A stretch of 64,000 nt of DNA from CAVVEC01 sp963747105 (GTDB taxonomy: Bacteria > Acidobacteriota > Terriglobia > Terriglobales > Acidobacteriaceae), in contig CAVVEC010000004.1 of the NCBI GenBank assembly GCA_963747105.1, positions 68,039 to 132,038 on the forward strand, read 5' to 3'. How positions within the stretch are numbered: the stretch's first letter is position 1; each line of letters begins with the position of its first letter. The notes under the pieces were generated by a model. The model ran no database searches. It was not told where the DNA came from and saw nothing but the letters and a program-made list of their open reading frames with translations. Made by a program: the position numbers and the translations under genes. Below are positions 38,816 to 47,871 of this stretch, one piece after another.

Positions 38816-39802
38816 TTATTTTGTCCCCTTGGCCGCGACTTCGCCGGTTGCCGCCAGTGTTTCTGCCTGGGTGAGCTGCAAGAACACCTCTTCCAGACTC
38901 ATGGCAGCGGGCCGAAGTTCATTAAGATCCCAACCCGCCTGGACAATGGCGCGCGCCAGGTCGCCGCGGACGAAACTTTTCTTGCTCTCGATCTCGAAAA
39001 TATTCCGGTCGCCGTGGCTGGTCTTGAAATCGACACGGCTGACGCCGGCTACCTGTTCCAAACGCCGCTGTGCGTCAGCGCGATCAAGATTGCCATTACG
39101 CCCGGCGACTTCAACCAGAACCGATTCCGCGCCGCGTGCCCGCTCTTGCAAGTTGCGCACCGAATCGGTCGCCACCACCTTACCTTTGTTGATGATGATC
39201 ACCTGCTCGCAGGTCTGCTCGACCTCAGGAAGAATGTGGGTGCTGAGAATGATGGTGTGGTCTCCGGCAAGGCTCTTGATCAGTTCCCGAGTCTCGTTGA
39301 TTTGCTTGGGGTCGAGACCTGCCGTGGGTTCGTCGAGAATCAGCACGTCCGGATTGTGAATGACGGCCTGAGCGAGGCCGACGCGCTGGCGATAACCCTT
39401 CGAAAGTTTGCCGAGAAGCGTTTTTCTCACATCCACAATGGCGCAGCGTTCGCAAACATAGCCGACTCGCTGGCGCAGTTCGGCGCCGCTGAGTCCTTTC
39501 AGCTTGCCGACAAAGGTGAGGTAACCGTCCGCGTCCATCTCCGGATACAGCGGTGGAGTCTCCGGAAGATACCCGATGCGCCTTCGGACTTCGAGCGGCT
39601 TTTCGAGAACATCGAAACCAGCCACGGTCGCGGTCCCGGACGTGGGCGGCAGAAAGCACGTCAACATGCGCATGGTTGTCGTCTTCCCCGCTCCGTTCGG
39701 GCCCAGAAAGCCCACGATCTGGCCTTTCGAGACCTCAAACGAAATATGGTCAACGGCAGTCTTACGCGCGTATCTCTTGGTGAGATCGTTTACAGTAATC
39801 AT
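38816..39802 (-). CDS. gldA: ABC transporter ATPase (GldA/CcmA-like)
   Basis: A complete ATP-binding subunit of 328 residues. Walker A reads GPNGAGKTTT, the signature motif LSKGYRQRVGLAQA, Walker B LILDEPTAGLDP, and the H-loop STHI. The C-terminal extension of about 90 residues is typical of ATPases working with ABC-2 permeases. It powers the permease encoded directly downstream. First gene of the four-gene set with gldF, gldG and the DUF4340 gene. Confidence 0.92.
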   Translation of the reverse strand: MITVNDLTKRYARKTAVDHISFEVSKGQIVGFLGPNGAGKTTTMRMLTCFLPPTSGTATVAGFDVLEKPLEVRRRIGYLPETPPLYPEMDADGYLTFVGKLKGLSGAELRQRVGYVCERCAIVDVRKTLLGKLSKGYRQRVGLAQAVIHNPDVLILDEPTAGLDPKQINETRELIKSLAGDHTIILSTHILPEVEQTCEQVIIINKGKVVATDSVRNLQERARGAESVLVEVAGRNGNLDRADAQRRLEQVAGVSRVDFKTSHGDRNIFEIESKKSFVRGDLARAIVQAGWDLNELRPAAMSLEEVFLQLTQAETLAATGEVAAKGTK

Positions 39803-39946
39803 AAGAAGTTTGCTGCAGGAAACCAGGCGTACAACGCTGGAAGCGCTCCATCCTTAGACATTCAAAATCGCACCTATATGTTAAAAAGCAGAGAGGAGGA
39901 ATGTCAACCGCAGCCTCCAGATACTGATCTTTCCATGGGAGGGCCC

Positions 39947-40171
39947 ATGAAATACCGCAAACTCGGCCGTTCCGGTTTCGAAGTGAGCAAGATCGGCCAA
40001 GGACTGAGGGGCGTGAGCGGCTGGACGGGCTCCGATGACCGACCGGCGGTCATGGGCTGGTGTTTACCAGGTATGACAACGTTCGGCCCCTCACAACCGC
40101 TTTCTCATTTTCTGGCTAGTCTTTTGCGAACTCAGACGGTTCTAGGTTTAATCTTTCCCACGTGTGGGTGA
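39947..40171 (+). pseudogene. 5' remnant of an aldo/keto reductase gene
   Basis: The frame begins MKYRKLGRSGFEVSKIGQGL and continues RGVSGWTGSDD, which is the first 31 or so residues of an aldo/keto reductase. Similarity then ends abruptly near 40045 and the rest of the frame is unrelated. The TIM-barrel, the catalytic Tyr/Lys and the cofactor site are all missing. I read it as a truncated gene left by a deletion or rearrangement. No insertion-sequence end is visible at the break. Confidence 0.65.
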
Positions 40172-40189
40172 AAATCGAGCTCGCTGGAG

Positions 40190-40423
40190 TTACGCGCATC
40201 TCTCGGGAGACCGATTCGGTCCGTCGTCGATTGCCAAGTTCGCCGTATTCAGAGCGCCCTCCGTCGTAATACGGCTGGCCTTGCAAATTTCTTTGGCCAC
40301 CTTAGCCACTGCTTCGCCGCCGCGCCCCGGCCCCTCGGCCGACATGACCGAACTGGCGGCCAGGGTGAAAAGCAGAGCGTCCTCCTGCTTATCGAAATAG
40401 AGCACTACCTGACTCGCTGCCAT
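40190..40423 (-). CDS. Small conserved-looking protein, function unknown
   Basis: About 77 residues: MAASQVVLYFDKQEDALLFTLAASSVM at the start, then a Gly/Ala-rich middle and an acidic/amphipathic tail. No signal peptide, no Cys cluster. I do not recognise the family. The start is well supported: GGAGG lies 8 bases before the ATG at 40423. It stands alone, convergent with the aldo/keto reductase remnant and divergent from hemE. Confidence 0.6.
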   Translation of the reverse strand: MAASQVVLYFDKQEDALLFTLAASSVMSAEGPGRGGEAVAKVAKEICKASRITTEGALNTANLAIDDGPNRSPERCA

Positions 40424-40606
40424 GTAAGTACCTCCTGTGTCCCCCAAAGGCTGATCGCTCTTTGAATCATAGGCCGATTCGAGAGGAGGTTGAGGTTATC
40501 TCTTTTGGTGCCTGGGTACTCAGGAGGGCAACCGGCTGTCTAAAACTTGGACACAGGCGGACCTCCGACGCAGAGCCGAGCGCAAAAATGCTACATTTGA
40601 AAGTTC

Positions 40607-41648
40607 ATGTCCGCTTCCGAATCCCGCTTCGTGAAGGCCTGCAAAGCGCAGCCGGTGGATCGCACGCCGGTTTGGTTCATGCGTCAGGCCGGCCGCTATA
40701 TGCCGGAATACCGGGCTGTACGCAAGCAATATTCTCTCATCGAGATCTGCAAGCAGCCGAAAATCGCGGCCGAAGTGACCATCACCGCGGCTGAGGCATT
40801 GGCCGTGGATGCAGCCATTATCTTTGCTGATCTTCTGCTGCCGCTCGAAGTCATGGGACTGCCTTTCCATTTTTCAGCCGGAGAAGGTCCAGTGATCGAA
40901 AAGCCGGTGCGCGAGAAAGAACACATAGCCCGGTTGCGCACCGATCGTGCCGCTGATCTGGGTTACGTTTCGGAAGCCGTACGCCTGGTGTGCAAGCATT
41001 TCGGAACGCATCTGCCAGTGATCGGCTTTTGTGGCGCGCCCTTTACCCTGGCCAGCTATATGATCGAAGGCGGCGGCTCGCGCAACTATGTTCATGCGAA
41101 AAGAATGATGTATTCCTCGCCTGCCCTTTGGGATGAGCTCATGCGCAAGCTGGTCGCAGTGGTGTCGGAATACGCGGCGGAGCAAGTGCAGGCCGGGGCA
41201 GATGTCATCCAGATTTTCGACAGTTGGGTGGGCTGCCTGAGCGTGGAGGATTATCGGCGTTGCGTGCTGCCGCGCACAACGGAACTGGTGCGGGCGGTGC
41301 AGAAGAGTCGGGTCCCGGTGATTTATTTTGGCACGGACAGCGCGACGCTTTTGCCGTCAATGAAGGAAACCGGCGCGGAAGTGATCGGGCTTGACTGGCG
41401 TATTCCGCTGGATGAAGGCTGGCGCAGCCTGGGGTTCCAAGGCGCGGTCCAGGGAAATCTGGATCCGGTTTTGCTGTTTGCGGAGTGGAAGGAACTGAAA
41501 TCGCGGGCGGAAGGCATTTTGCGCCGAGCCGGAGGGCGTGCCGGGACACATTTTCAACCTGGGCCACGGCATACTGCCGGAAACTCCAGTCGAGAACGTG
41601 AAGGCACTGGCGAAGTTCGTGCAAGAACGCTCCGCTCAGCTTGTTTGA
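40607..41648 (+). CDS. hemE: Uroporphyrinogen decarboxylase, one frameshift near the end
   Basis: HemE converts uroporphyrinogen III to coproporphyrinogen III in haem synthesis. The N-terminal PVWFMRQAGRYMPEYR holds the substrate-binding Arg residues. IIFADLLLPLEVMGL, the catalytic-pocket GFCGAPFTLASYMIEGGGS and QIFDSWVG are intact. Near 41531 one extra G shifts the frame; after it the normal end GVPGHIFNLGHGILPETPVENV...FVQERSAQLV runs to a TGA at 41648. Rebuilt length is about 346 residues, as expected. It opens the hemE-hemH-hemY cluster. Confidence 0.92.
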
Positions 41649-41720
41649 CCTTGAATGCGATCAAGGCCTTTTCCGGCGGTGTCCTTCGTGATTAAGGATG
41701 GCTTATCTGGAGCAAGAATC

Positions 41721-42644
41721 TTGAATTCTCCCCCGAACTCGAGAAAGCCTGCCGTATTACTCCTGGCGCACGGCAGCCCGGACTCGGTTGACGAAGTGCC
41801 GGACTTCCTTCTTCATGTCACCGGTGGTCGTCCGCTCCCGTCACAGGTAGTCGAGGAAGTAAAACACCGCTACGCCTTGATTGGCCGGTCTCCGCTCACT
41901 CAATTGACCCTGAAACAAGGGGGCATTCTGGCGCGCGAATTGGGGCTGCCTGTGTACGTCGGCATGCGGAACTGGAAACCTTACATCGCCGATGCGGTCC
42001 GCGCCATGATCTCGGACGGCATCGGCCACGCTGTGGTCATCTGTTTGGCCCCGCAAAATTCACGCACCAGCGTAGGACTTTACCGCTCCGCGCTCAGCAG
42101 CGGCAATGCAATTCCCTTTACCATCGATTTCGTTGAGTCCTGGCACGATCATCCGTTGTTAATCAAAGCCTTCAGCGAGAAGTTGCGCCTCGGGTGGGAG
42201 CGTGCCTGCCGCGAAATGGGGAACAAAGTTCCAATTATCTTCACGGCGCACAGCGTCCCCCAGCGCACTATTTCTGAAGGCGATCCCTATGAGAATCAGT
42301 CCAAGGAGACAGCTTCTCTGGTGGCGCGTGAAGCTCGGCTTCATCCGGGCGACTGGCTCTTTGCGTTCCAAAGTCAGGGAATGTCAGGCGGTGCGTGGCT
42401 CGGCCCGACCGTGGAAGGTACGATTCGCGGCCTGAAGGAAAAAGGTCATCGCGGCGTATTCCTTCAGCCGATAGGATTTCTCTGCGACCACGTGGAAGTG
42501 CTCTACGACATTGACATCGGCTTCAAGCAGTTCGCTGAGAGAGAAGGGATGCGGTTGTGGAGGGCGGAATCGCTGAACGAGTCCCCATTGTTGGCGGCTG
42601 CGCTCGCCGACGTGGCCAGATCACGGCTGGCTGAAGTCGTATGA
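41721..42644 (+). CDS. hemH: Ferrochelatase
   Basis: HemH inserts ferrous iron into a porphyrin. The protein of about 307 residues shows VLLLAHGSPDSVDEVPDFL at the start, the metal/catalytic His in IIFTAHSVP and the conserved Glu in FLCDHVEVLYDID. AFQSQGMSGGAWLGP is also typical. I chose the TTG at 41721 because GGAG precedes it and it starts just before the conserved core; the frame is open from 41655. The stop overlaps the next ATG as ATGA. Whether it takes coproporphyrin or protoporphyrin is not decidable here. Confidence 0.9.
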   Translation: MNSPPNSRKPAVLLLAHGSPDSVDEVPDFLLHVTGGRPLPSQVVEEVKHRYALIGRSPLTQLTLKQGGILARELGLPVYVGMRNWKPYIADAVRAMISDGIGHAVVICLAPQNSRTSVGLYRSALSSGNAIPFTIDFVESWHDHPLLIKAFSEKLRLGWERACREMGNKVPIIFTAHSVPQRTISEGDPYENQSKETASLVAREARLHPGDWLFAFQSQGMSGGAWLGPTVEGTIRGLKEKGHRGVFLQPIGFLCDHVEVLYDIDIGFKQFAEREGMRLWRAESLNESPLLAAALADVARSRLAEVV

Positions 42645-44068
42645 AACGGATCGCGATTATCGGTGGCGGCATCTCGGGACTTGCGGCCGCGTTTGGCCTC
42701 GAAGGGCATCGCCGCGCCGGAGCCCTCGAATATGTTGTGTTTGAATCCAGCCCGCGCCTGGGCGGGGTACTGGTCACGGAACGTGTGGATGGCTGCCTGG
42801 TCGAGGCTGGCCCCGATTCTTTCCTCACGGAAAAGCCATGGGCGAGCGAACTCTGCCGGGAAATTGGGCTGGGCGATCAACTCATCGGCTCCAATGACGC
42901 CGACCGCAAGACCTACATTCTGGTGAAGGGCAAATTGGTGGCAATGCCGGATGGACTAATGTTCATGGTCCCCACGAAGATCGCGCCTACTGTGCTTTCG
43001 TCGCTGTTTTCCGCTCGCACTAAATTGCAAATGACGCGTGAGTGGTTCCATCCGCCGCGAAAGGCCGACTCCGATGAGACGGTTGCTTCGTTTGTCGAGC
43101 GCCACTACGGCTCCGAAATGGTAGATCGTCTTGCCGACCCTTTGCTTTCCGGCGTGTATGGTGGTGAGGCCAGCCAACTCAGCGTGCGTGCGGTGTTGCC
43201 GCGTTTTGCCGAGATGGAGGCCAGGTATGGCAGCTTGGGCCGCGCCATGCTGGCTGCTCGCAGACAGGTGGCACATGCCCCGAAGGGTCCGATGCGACCG
43301 CTATTCACCTCGTTGAAGGATGGCATGCAGCAGATGCTGGACGCGGTCGTCTCTCGGCTGTTCCCATCCGCTCTGCGTCCCGACACTCTCGTGCAATCTG
43401 TCCAGCCGCAAAGCACTGGCTGGGTAGTCTCTGCGGGCTACGCCTCGGATCAGTTCGACGCCGTGATCGTTGCCACGTCTGCGCAAGCCGCGGCAGTTCT
43501 CGTGCAAATCACAAGCTCGGATTTGGCTGCCGAACTGGCCGGTATCCAATACACCTCGTCTGTGACTGTGAACCTCGGTTACGATCGTAGCGTACGCTTA
43601 TCGCTGCCGCCGGGTTTCGGTTTTCTTATCCCGCGCAGTGAAGGCAAGCGCATGCTCGCCGCCACTTTTGTGCATAACAAGTTTCCCCACCGTGCTCCTC
43701 CGGACCGCGCCCTTCTGCGCTGCTTCATCGGCGGCGCGCGTAATCAGCAGGTGCTGCAGGCCTCTGACGAAGAAATCGTCCGCATCGTGCGGGAAGAACT
43801 CCGCCAGATTATCGGGCTTACCGCCGATCCCCAATTCACACGCATTTACCGATGGAAGGGTGCGATGGCGCAATACGGTGTGGGCCATCTTGAACGCTTG
43901 CAGCGGATCGAGGGCCTGCTGCGAGACCTTCCCGGCCTCGCGCTCGCGGGCAACGGGTATCGCGGTATCGGCGTGCCGGATTGCATCCGCTCCGGAAAAG
44001 ACGCGGCACAGAAGGCCCTGATCGCAGTCGGATTGGCTGACGTGAAGCCGCAAGGAATCGCTTCTTGA
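42641..44068 (+). CDS. hemY: Oxygen-dependent porphyrinogen oxidase (HemY/HemG type)
   Basis: An FAD enzyme of about 475 residues. The dinucleotide motif reads IAIIGGGISGLAAAFGLE, followed by ESSPRLGGVL. VEAGPDSFLTEKPWA and DPLLSGVYGGEASQLSVRAVLPRF are hallmarks of the family, and the C-terminal GLALAGNGYRGIGVPDCI completes the FAD site. The gene order hemE-hemH-hemY is that of the Bacillus hemEHY operon. The translational overlap with hemH supports one operon. Confidence 0.92.
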   Translation: MKRIAIIGGGISGLAAAFGLEGHRRAGALEYVVFESSPRLGGVLVTERVDGCLVEAGPDSFLTEKPWASELCREIGLGDQLIGSNDADRKTYILVKGKLVAMPDGLMFMVPTKIAPTVLSSLFSARTKLQMTREWFHPPRKADSDETVASFVERHYGSEMVDRLADPLLSGVYGGEASQLSVRAVLPRFAEMEARYGSLGRAMLAARRQVAHAPKGPMRPLFTSLKDGMQQMLDAVVSRLFPSALRPDTLVQSVQPQSTGWVVSAGYASDQFDAVIVATSAQAAAVLVQITSSDLAAELAGIQYTSSVTVNLGYDRSVRLSLPPGFGFLIPRSEGKRMLAATFVHNKFPHRAPPDRALLRCFIGGARNQQVLQASDEEIVRIVREELRQIIGLTADPQFTRIYRWKGAMAQYGVGHLERLQRIEGLLRDLPGLALAGNGYRGIGVPDCIRSGKDAAQKALIAVGLADVKPQGIAS

Positions 44069-44194
44069 GAACTTGCCTTTGATCTGGGTTTGGCCGATTG
44101 GGGTTCGGGAGTTACTCCCGTAACCCTGAGTAACCACTCTTCCGTTGCAGAAACCAGCCGCCGCCTTCAGGGTTAATACAATCGGGGAATCACC

Positions 44195-44989
44195 ATGATC
44201 AAAAGAACTTTGGCCGTAGCCGCGCTCGCGCTACTCTCGCTTCCTCTGCTCTCGGCGCAAGAGCAAAAGCCACCGAGCGGCACGAACATGTCGGGTCACG
44301 ATATGTCCCGCACGGACACGTCTGACATGCACGACATGCCGGGCATGGGCAACGATGGCAGCGCGCACGCCATGCACTCCATGGAAAGCCGTCACATGGA
44401 CATGGGGCCGCACATGAAGATGACAGTGCTGCGGGACCTTAAGCCGGGCGACCAGCAGAAAGCGGATCAGGTGGTGGAAGCTGCCCGCAAGGCCGCGGAG
44501 AAATACAAAGACTACAAAGTCGCCCTGGCCGACGGCTACAAGATCTTCCTGCCCAACCTGCCGCAGAAGCAATATCATTTTACAAATTACTGGTATTCTT
44601 TCGAGGCGGCCCGGCATTTCAATCCCGAACACCCCACGTCGCTGCTTTACGAGAAGAGCGGCGACTACTACCGGCTCATCGGCGTGATGTACACCGCGCC
44701 CAAGAACGCCACCGAAGACGAACTCGATTCGCGCATCCCGCTCAGCATCGCTCAATGGCATGCTCACGTGAACCTGTGCCTACCTCCAGCGGACAGGAAG
44801 AAAGAAATGTGGGGGCCGAATCCGCAATTCGGCTTAGCGGGATCAATTTCGACGAAAGAAGCCTGCGACACCGCCGGCGCCAAGTTCGTGCCTCAGATCT
44901 TTGGCTGGATGGTGCATGTCTATCCGTTCGAGCAGAGGCCGGAAGACATCTGGTCAGTCGAACGCCAGATGCACGGGCACATGGACTAG
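44195..44989 (+). CDS. Exported His/Met-rich protein, possibly metal-binding
   Basis: A signal peptide (AVAALALLSLPLLSAQE) is followed by about 50 residues extremely rich in Met, His and Asp (MSGHDMS, MHDMPGMG, HAMHSME, HMDMGPHMKM), resembling periplasmic copper-binding tails. The remaining domain has KYKDYKVALADGYKIFLPN, QYHFTNY and QWHAHVNLCLPP, with further conserved-looking His and Cys. I know no named function. Copper or other soft-metal binding outside the cytoplasm is my inference. It is alone in its transcription unit, 126 bp after hemY. Confidence 0.6.
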   Translation: MIKRTLAVAALALLSLPLLSAQEQKPPSGTNMSGHDMSRTDTSDMHDMPGMGNDGSAHAMHSMESRHMDMGPHMKMTVLRDLKPGDQQKADQVVEAARKAAEKYKDYKVALADGYKIFLPNLPQKQYHFTNYWYSFEAARHFNPEHPTSLLYEKSGDYYRLIGVMYTAPKNATEDELDSRIPLSIAQWHAHVNLCLPPADRKKEMWGPNPQFGLAGSISTKEACDTAGAKFVPQIFGWMVHVYPFEQRPEDIWSVERQMHGHMD

Positions 44990-45056
44990 TGCTGCTTCGC
45001 CCAGCTCTGGAGGAGAGGGGGAATCAACCAGCGCTGCTGTCAAAACGGAACTCCGG

Positions 45057-45084
45057 CCGCAGATTCCGCAGATCAACGCAGATT
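45057..45084 (-). repeat. AATCTGCG-type repeat, copy 1 (inverted)
   Basis: On the minus strand this 28-base stretch reads AATCTGCGTT, then GATCTGCGG, then AATCTGCGG. It is the inverted counterpart of the copy at 45146 with two mismatches and one gap. Confidence 0.7.
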
Positions 45085-45145
45085 GTTTCTGCAGCACATT
45101 GTTAGGCTTGTGAGTACGCCTGCTTCAACTCGTAACGCAAGAACA

Positions 45146-45172
45146 AATCTGCGTCGTCTGCGCAATCTGCGG
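45146..45172 (+). repeat. AATCTGCG-type repeat, copy 2
   Basis: AATCTGCGTC, then GTCTGCGC, then AATCTGCGG, ending 17 bp before the GxxExxY start codon. With copy 1 it could form a long stem-loop upstream of the gene; with copy 3 it brackets the gene as a direct repeat. Confidence 0.7.
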
Positions 45173-45189
45173 CGCTAGAGGAGCAACAC

Positions 45190-45609
45190 TTGCATTGGGA
45201 TCCGGTCAATTACAAACATCAAGAACTAACTGAAGTTATCATTCAAGCCTTCTACGAGGTCTACAATGAACTGGGCCACGGCTTTCTGGAGTCGGTTTAC
45301 GAAGAGGCCATGAACCGTGTGTTGCGGGAGAAAGCAGTCGACATTCAACGCCAGAGTCCGTTACCAGTGTGGTTCCGTGGCGAGCAGATCGGGGATTTTC
45401 GGGCAGACTTGATTGTGGCCAATACCGTGATCGTCGAGTTGAAAGCTGCCAGAGCACTGGAACCGGCACATGAAGCACAACTACTGAACTACTTGCGCGC
45501 GTCTGACTTGGAGGTCGGGCTGTTACTGAATTTCGGTGCTAAACCACAGATCAAGCGCATGGTCTTCGCCAACGAAAATAAAAAGAAAAATCTGCGTTCA
45601 TCCGCGTGA
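45190..45609 (+). CDS. GxxExxY family protein
   Basis: About 139 residues. The signature is in GHGFLESVYEEAM, followed by RQSPLPVWFRGEQIGDFRADLIVANTVIVELKAA and LLNYLRASDLEVGLLLNFG. The arrangement of E, FRADL and ELK resembles the core of PD-(D/E)XK nucleases, which has been suggested for this family, but no activity is established to my knowledge. The start is a TTG with GAGGAG before it. The last residues (KKNLRSSA) and the stop are encoded by repeat copy 3. Unrelated neighbours (a His/Met-rich protein and murJ) suggest it arrived as a separate unit. Confidence 0.85.
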   Translation: MHWDPVNYKHQELTEVIIQAFYEVYNELGHGFLESVYEEAMNRVLREKAVDIQRQSPLPVWFRGEQIGDFRADLIVANTVIVELKAARALEPAHEAQLLNYLRASDLEVGLLLNFGAKPQIKRMVFANENKKKNLRSSA

Positions 45610-45616
45610 TCTGCGG
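45589..45616 (+). repeat. AATCTGCG-type repeat, copy 3
   Basis: AATCTGCGTT, then CATCCGCGTG, then ATCTGCGG. It overlaps the last codons and the stop of the GxxExxY gene and ends 5 bp before the murJ start codon. Confidence 0.7.
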
Positions 45617-45621
45617 CTTCA

Positions 45622-47241
45622 ATGACCAAACTCCTCCGCCTCCTGCGCCCCTCGCATCAGCACAGCGCCTTCTCGGCGACCTTGCTGCTCATGTCGGCGG
45701 TTATGCTCTCGCGGGTCATCGGATATGTCCGCGAAGCCTATATCGCCTGGGCGTTCGGCGCCGGCCCGGCAACCGATGCTTACGTCGCCGGCTTCACTAT
45801 TCCTGATTGGCTGAATTACATCGTCGCCGGCGGAACCGCTTCCATCACCTTCGTCTCCATCTACACTCGATTCCTTGCCGAAAAGAAAGAGGAGGACGCG
45901 CAGAAAACCTTCTCGGTCATCATTACGGTGATGACGGTCGTGCTGGGGATTGGAATCGTTCTCGCAGAAATCTTCACGCCGCAGCTGTCGCGCTATTTTT
46001 TCAATGGATTCGGCCCAGAACAGCTCGCGCTATGCGTTCACCTGACCCGCATCCTGCTGCCCGCGCAGGTGTTTTTCTACGTTGGCGGCGTGGTCTCAGC
46101 GGTTCTGCTCTCCCGGCGGCTGTTTCTGTTTCCGGCGTTCGGGCCGTTGCTCTATAACGCTTTTATCATCCTGGGTGGAGTCCTGCTTTCACGCCCGCTC
46201 GGCATTTCTTCGCTCGCCTATGGAGCCTTAGCCGGGAGTTTCGTTGGACCATTCCTGATCAATGCCGTCGGCGCCGCACGGATCGGCACAGGTTACCGGG
46301 TCTCGTTCGACATCCGCAATCCAGCGTTCCGCGAATGGGTTCGGCTCTCGATCCCGCTGATGCTGGGAGTGTCGCTGGTTAGTGCCGATGATTGGATTCT
46401 CCGACACTTCGCTTCCAGCGGTGTCGGCGAGATCACGCGTCTGAACTATGCCAAGCGCCTGTTCGCCGTGCCGATTGCCGTGCTGGGACAAGCCACCGGC
46501 CAGGCCTCGCTCCCGTTCTTCGCCCGTTTATTCGGCGAGAGGCGGATGCAGGACTTTGCCGACACGGTGAACGGCTCCATTTATCGCATCGTTGCCACTT
46601 CATTGCTCGCCACCAGCTTGATGGCGGTGGCCGCGCTGCCTCTGATCGATCTGGTGTACCGGCGCGGCCACTTCCAGTTTTCTGATTCCCAGGCCACCGG
46701 AGTTTACTTCTTCTGGTTTTCGCTTTCGCTCGCCTTCTGGGCGGCGCAAGCCCTTTATGCCCGCGCCTTTTATGCAGCAGGGAACACGCTTACCCCCATG
46801 ATTGCGAGCAGCATCATCACCGTCGCATCTCTGCCCATGTACGCCGCGCTTTATCGCGCACTGTCAACGGTGGGACTGGCGATCGCCTCTGACCTCGGGA
46901 TTGTCGCCAACACCCTCGCATACGCCCTCCTGTTACATCGTCGCAAGCTGGTTGCGACTGGCAATTTGCAATGGCGAGAGTTGGGGAAGGCCGCTATTAC
47001 CGCAGCCGTAGCCGCTTTGCTGAGCTACCGGGTGGCAGCCGGCGTGATGATCCATGGCAACCGCATCGCTGATTTTCAGGCACTAGGCTTGATCGGCATC
47101 ACTTGGGCTGGGGCGGTAGCTGCCGGACTGTGGCTGACGCGATCGCAGTTGCCCGGCGATCTGCGTCGGCGTAAAGGAATCAGCTATCCACGCGTAGCGG
47201 AACGGCAAGCAGAAGAATTAAGCCGTGGAATTGAGCCCTGA
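45622..47241 (+). CDS. murJ: Lipid II flippase MurJ
   Basis: A polytopic inner-membrane protein of 539 residues with about 14 helices, of the MVF/MurJ fold. MLSRVIGYVREAYIAWAFGAGPATDAYVAGFTIPDWL is the diagnostic N-terminal block, with the conserved Arg residues of the central cavity. ASLPFFARLFGE is also typical. It moves lipid-linked peptidoglycan precursor across the membrane. The gene starts 12 bp after the GxxExxY stop, so its own promoter may lie in or before the repeat-bordered unit. Confidence 0.9.
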   Translation: MTKLLRLLRPSHQHSAFSATLLLMSAVMLSRVIGYVREAYIAWAFGAGPATDAYVAGFTIPDWLNYIVAGGTASITFVSIYTRFLAEKKEEDAQKTFSVIITVMTVVLGIGIVLAEIFTPQLSRYFFNGFGPEQLALCVHLTRILLPAQVFFYVGGVVSAVLLSRRLFLFPAFGPLLYNAFIILGGVLLSRPLGISSLAYGALAGSFVGPFLINAVGAARIGTGYRVSFDIRNPAFREWVRLSIPLMLGVSLVSADDWILRHFASSGVGEITRLNYAKRLFAVPIAVLGQATGQASLPFFARLFGERRMQDFADTVNGSIYRIVATSLLATSLMAVAALPLIDLVYRRGHFQFSDSQATGVYFFWFSLSLAFWAAQALYARAFYAAGNTLTPMIASSIITVASLPMYAALYRALSTVGLAIASDLGIVANTLAYALLLHRRKLVATGNLQWRELGKAAITAAVAALLSYRVAAGVMIHGNRIADFQALGLIGITWAGAVAAGLWLTRSQLPGDLRRRKGISYPRVAERQAEELSRGIEP

Positions 47242-47269
47242 GGAGCCATCAGTTATCAGCACAATGCAA

Positions 47270-47309
47270 AACGACGGGGACGCCCACCTTCGTGAGCGCT
47301 CCCGCCGTT
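47270..47309. terminator. Imperfect hairpin between convergent genes
   Basis: An 18-bp stem (AACGACGGGG... against ...CCCGCCGTT, three mismatches and one G-T pair) with a very short loop lies midway between the murJ and bactofilin stop codons. It could terminate both transcripts. Confidence 0.5.
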
Positions 47310-47349
47310 GATCTGTCTCGACTCTGTGCCTGCGGCCTTTGAGCCCTGC

Positions 47350-47871
47350 CTACGCGCGCGCCGCGGCCGCCTCGGTTGAAGAGGAGGCCTTCACTTCCTC
47401 GCCGTTCGGCTTCTGGCCAGCCTTGCGGATGTCAATGCCGCCCTTGAAGAACGCGCCATCTTCGATGGAGATACGCGCTGCAACCACATCCCCGGTCAGC
47501 GAACCATCGCTACGGATGTCCACCCGGTCGCTGGCGGTCAGGTTGCCCCGCACTTTTCCGAGCACCACGATTTCCCGCGCATTGATGTTCGCGGAAACCA
47601 CACCGTTGCGGCCAACCGTGACCCGGTTGCCGGCAAGATTGATGGAACCCTCCACCCGGCCGTCAATGTAAAGCGACTCGGAACCGGTCACCTCACCTTT
47701 AATGACCAGCGATTTGCCGATCGTCGCCTGGTCGGCTGTGCTGGTAGCAACTGGACGTGGCGGCGCCGGAGCCTCACTCGTGACCGACGTCACCCCCGTG
47801 GGCATCGCCGGACGTTCCGGTTCACCTGGCCGTGATGGGGTGGTAGAAGGCTGATTCGTGGGTTTCCACAT
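47350..47871 (-). CDS. Bactofilin (polymer-forming cytoskeletal protein)
   Basis: About 173 residues. A Pro/Ser/Thr-rich head of about 45 residues precedes the bactofilin core: IGKSLVIKGEVTGSESLYIDGRVEGSINL, VTVGRNGVVSANINAREIVVLGKVRGNLTASDRVDI and GSLTGDVVAARISIEDGAFFKGGIDI. The repeating short beta-strands form a right-handed beta-helix that polymerises without nucleotide. The tail is Ala/Glu-rich. Bactofilins organise cell-wall enzymes and polarity. It converges with murJ. Confidence 0.9.
   Translation of the reverse strand: MWKPTNQPSTTPSRPGEPERPAMPTGVTSVTSEAPAPPRPVATSTADQATIGKSLVIKGEVTGSESLYIDGRVEGSINLAGNRVTVGRNGVVSANINAREIVVLGKVRGNLTASDRVDIRSDGSLTGDVVAARISIEDGAFFKGGIDIRKAGQKPNGEEVKASSSTEAAAARA

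Noticed and set aside
39014..40171. 385-residue open frame on the plus strand
   Set aside because: Mostly antisense to the ABC ATPase. Only its last part from 39947 is meaningful, as the aldo/keto reductase remnant.
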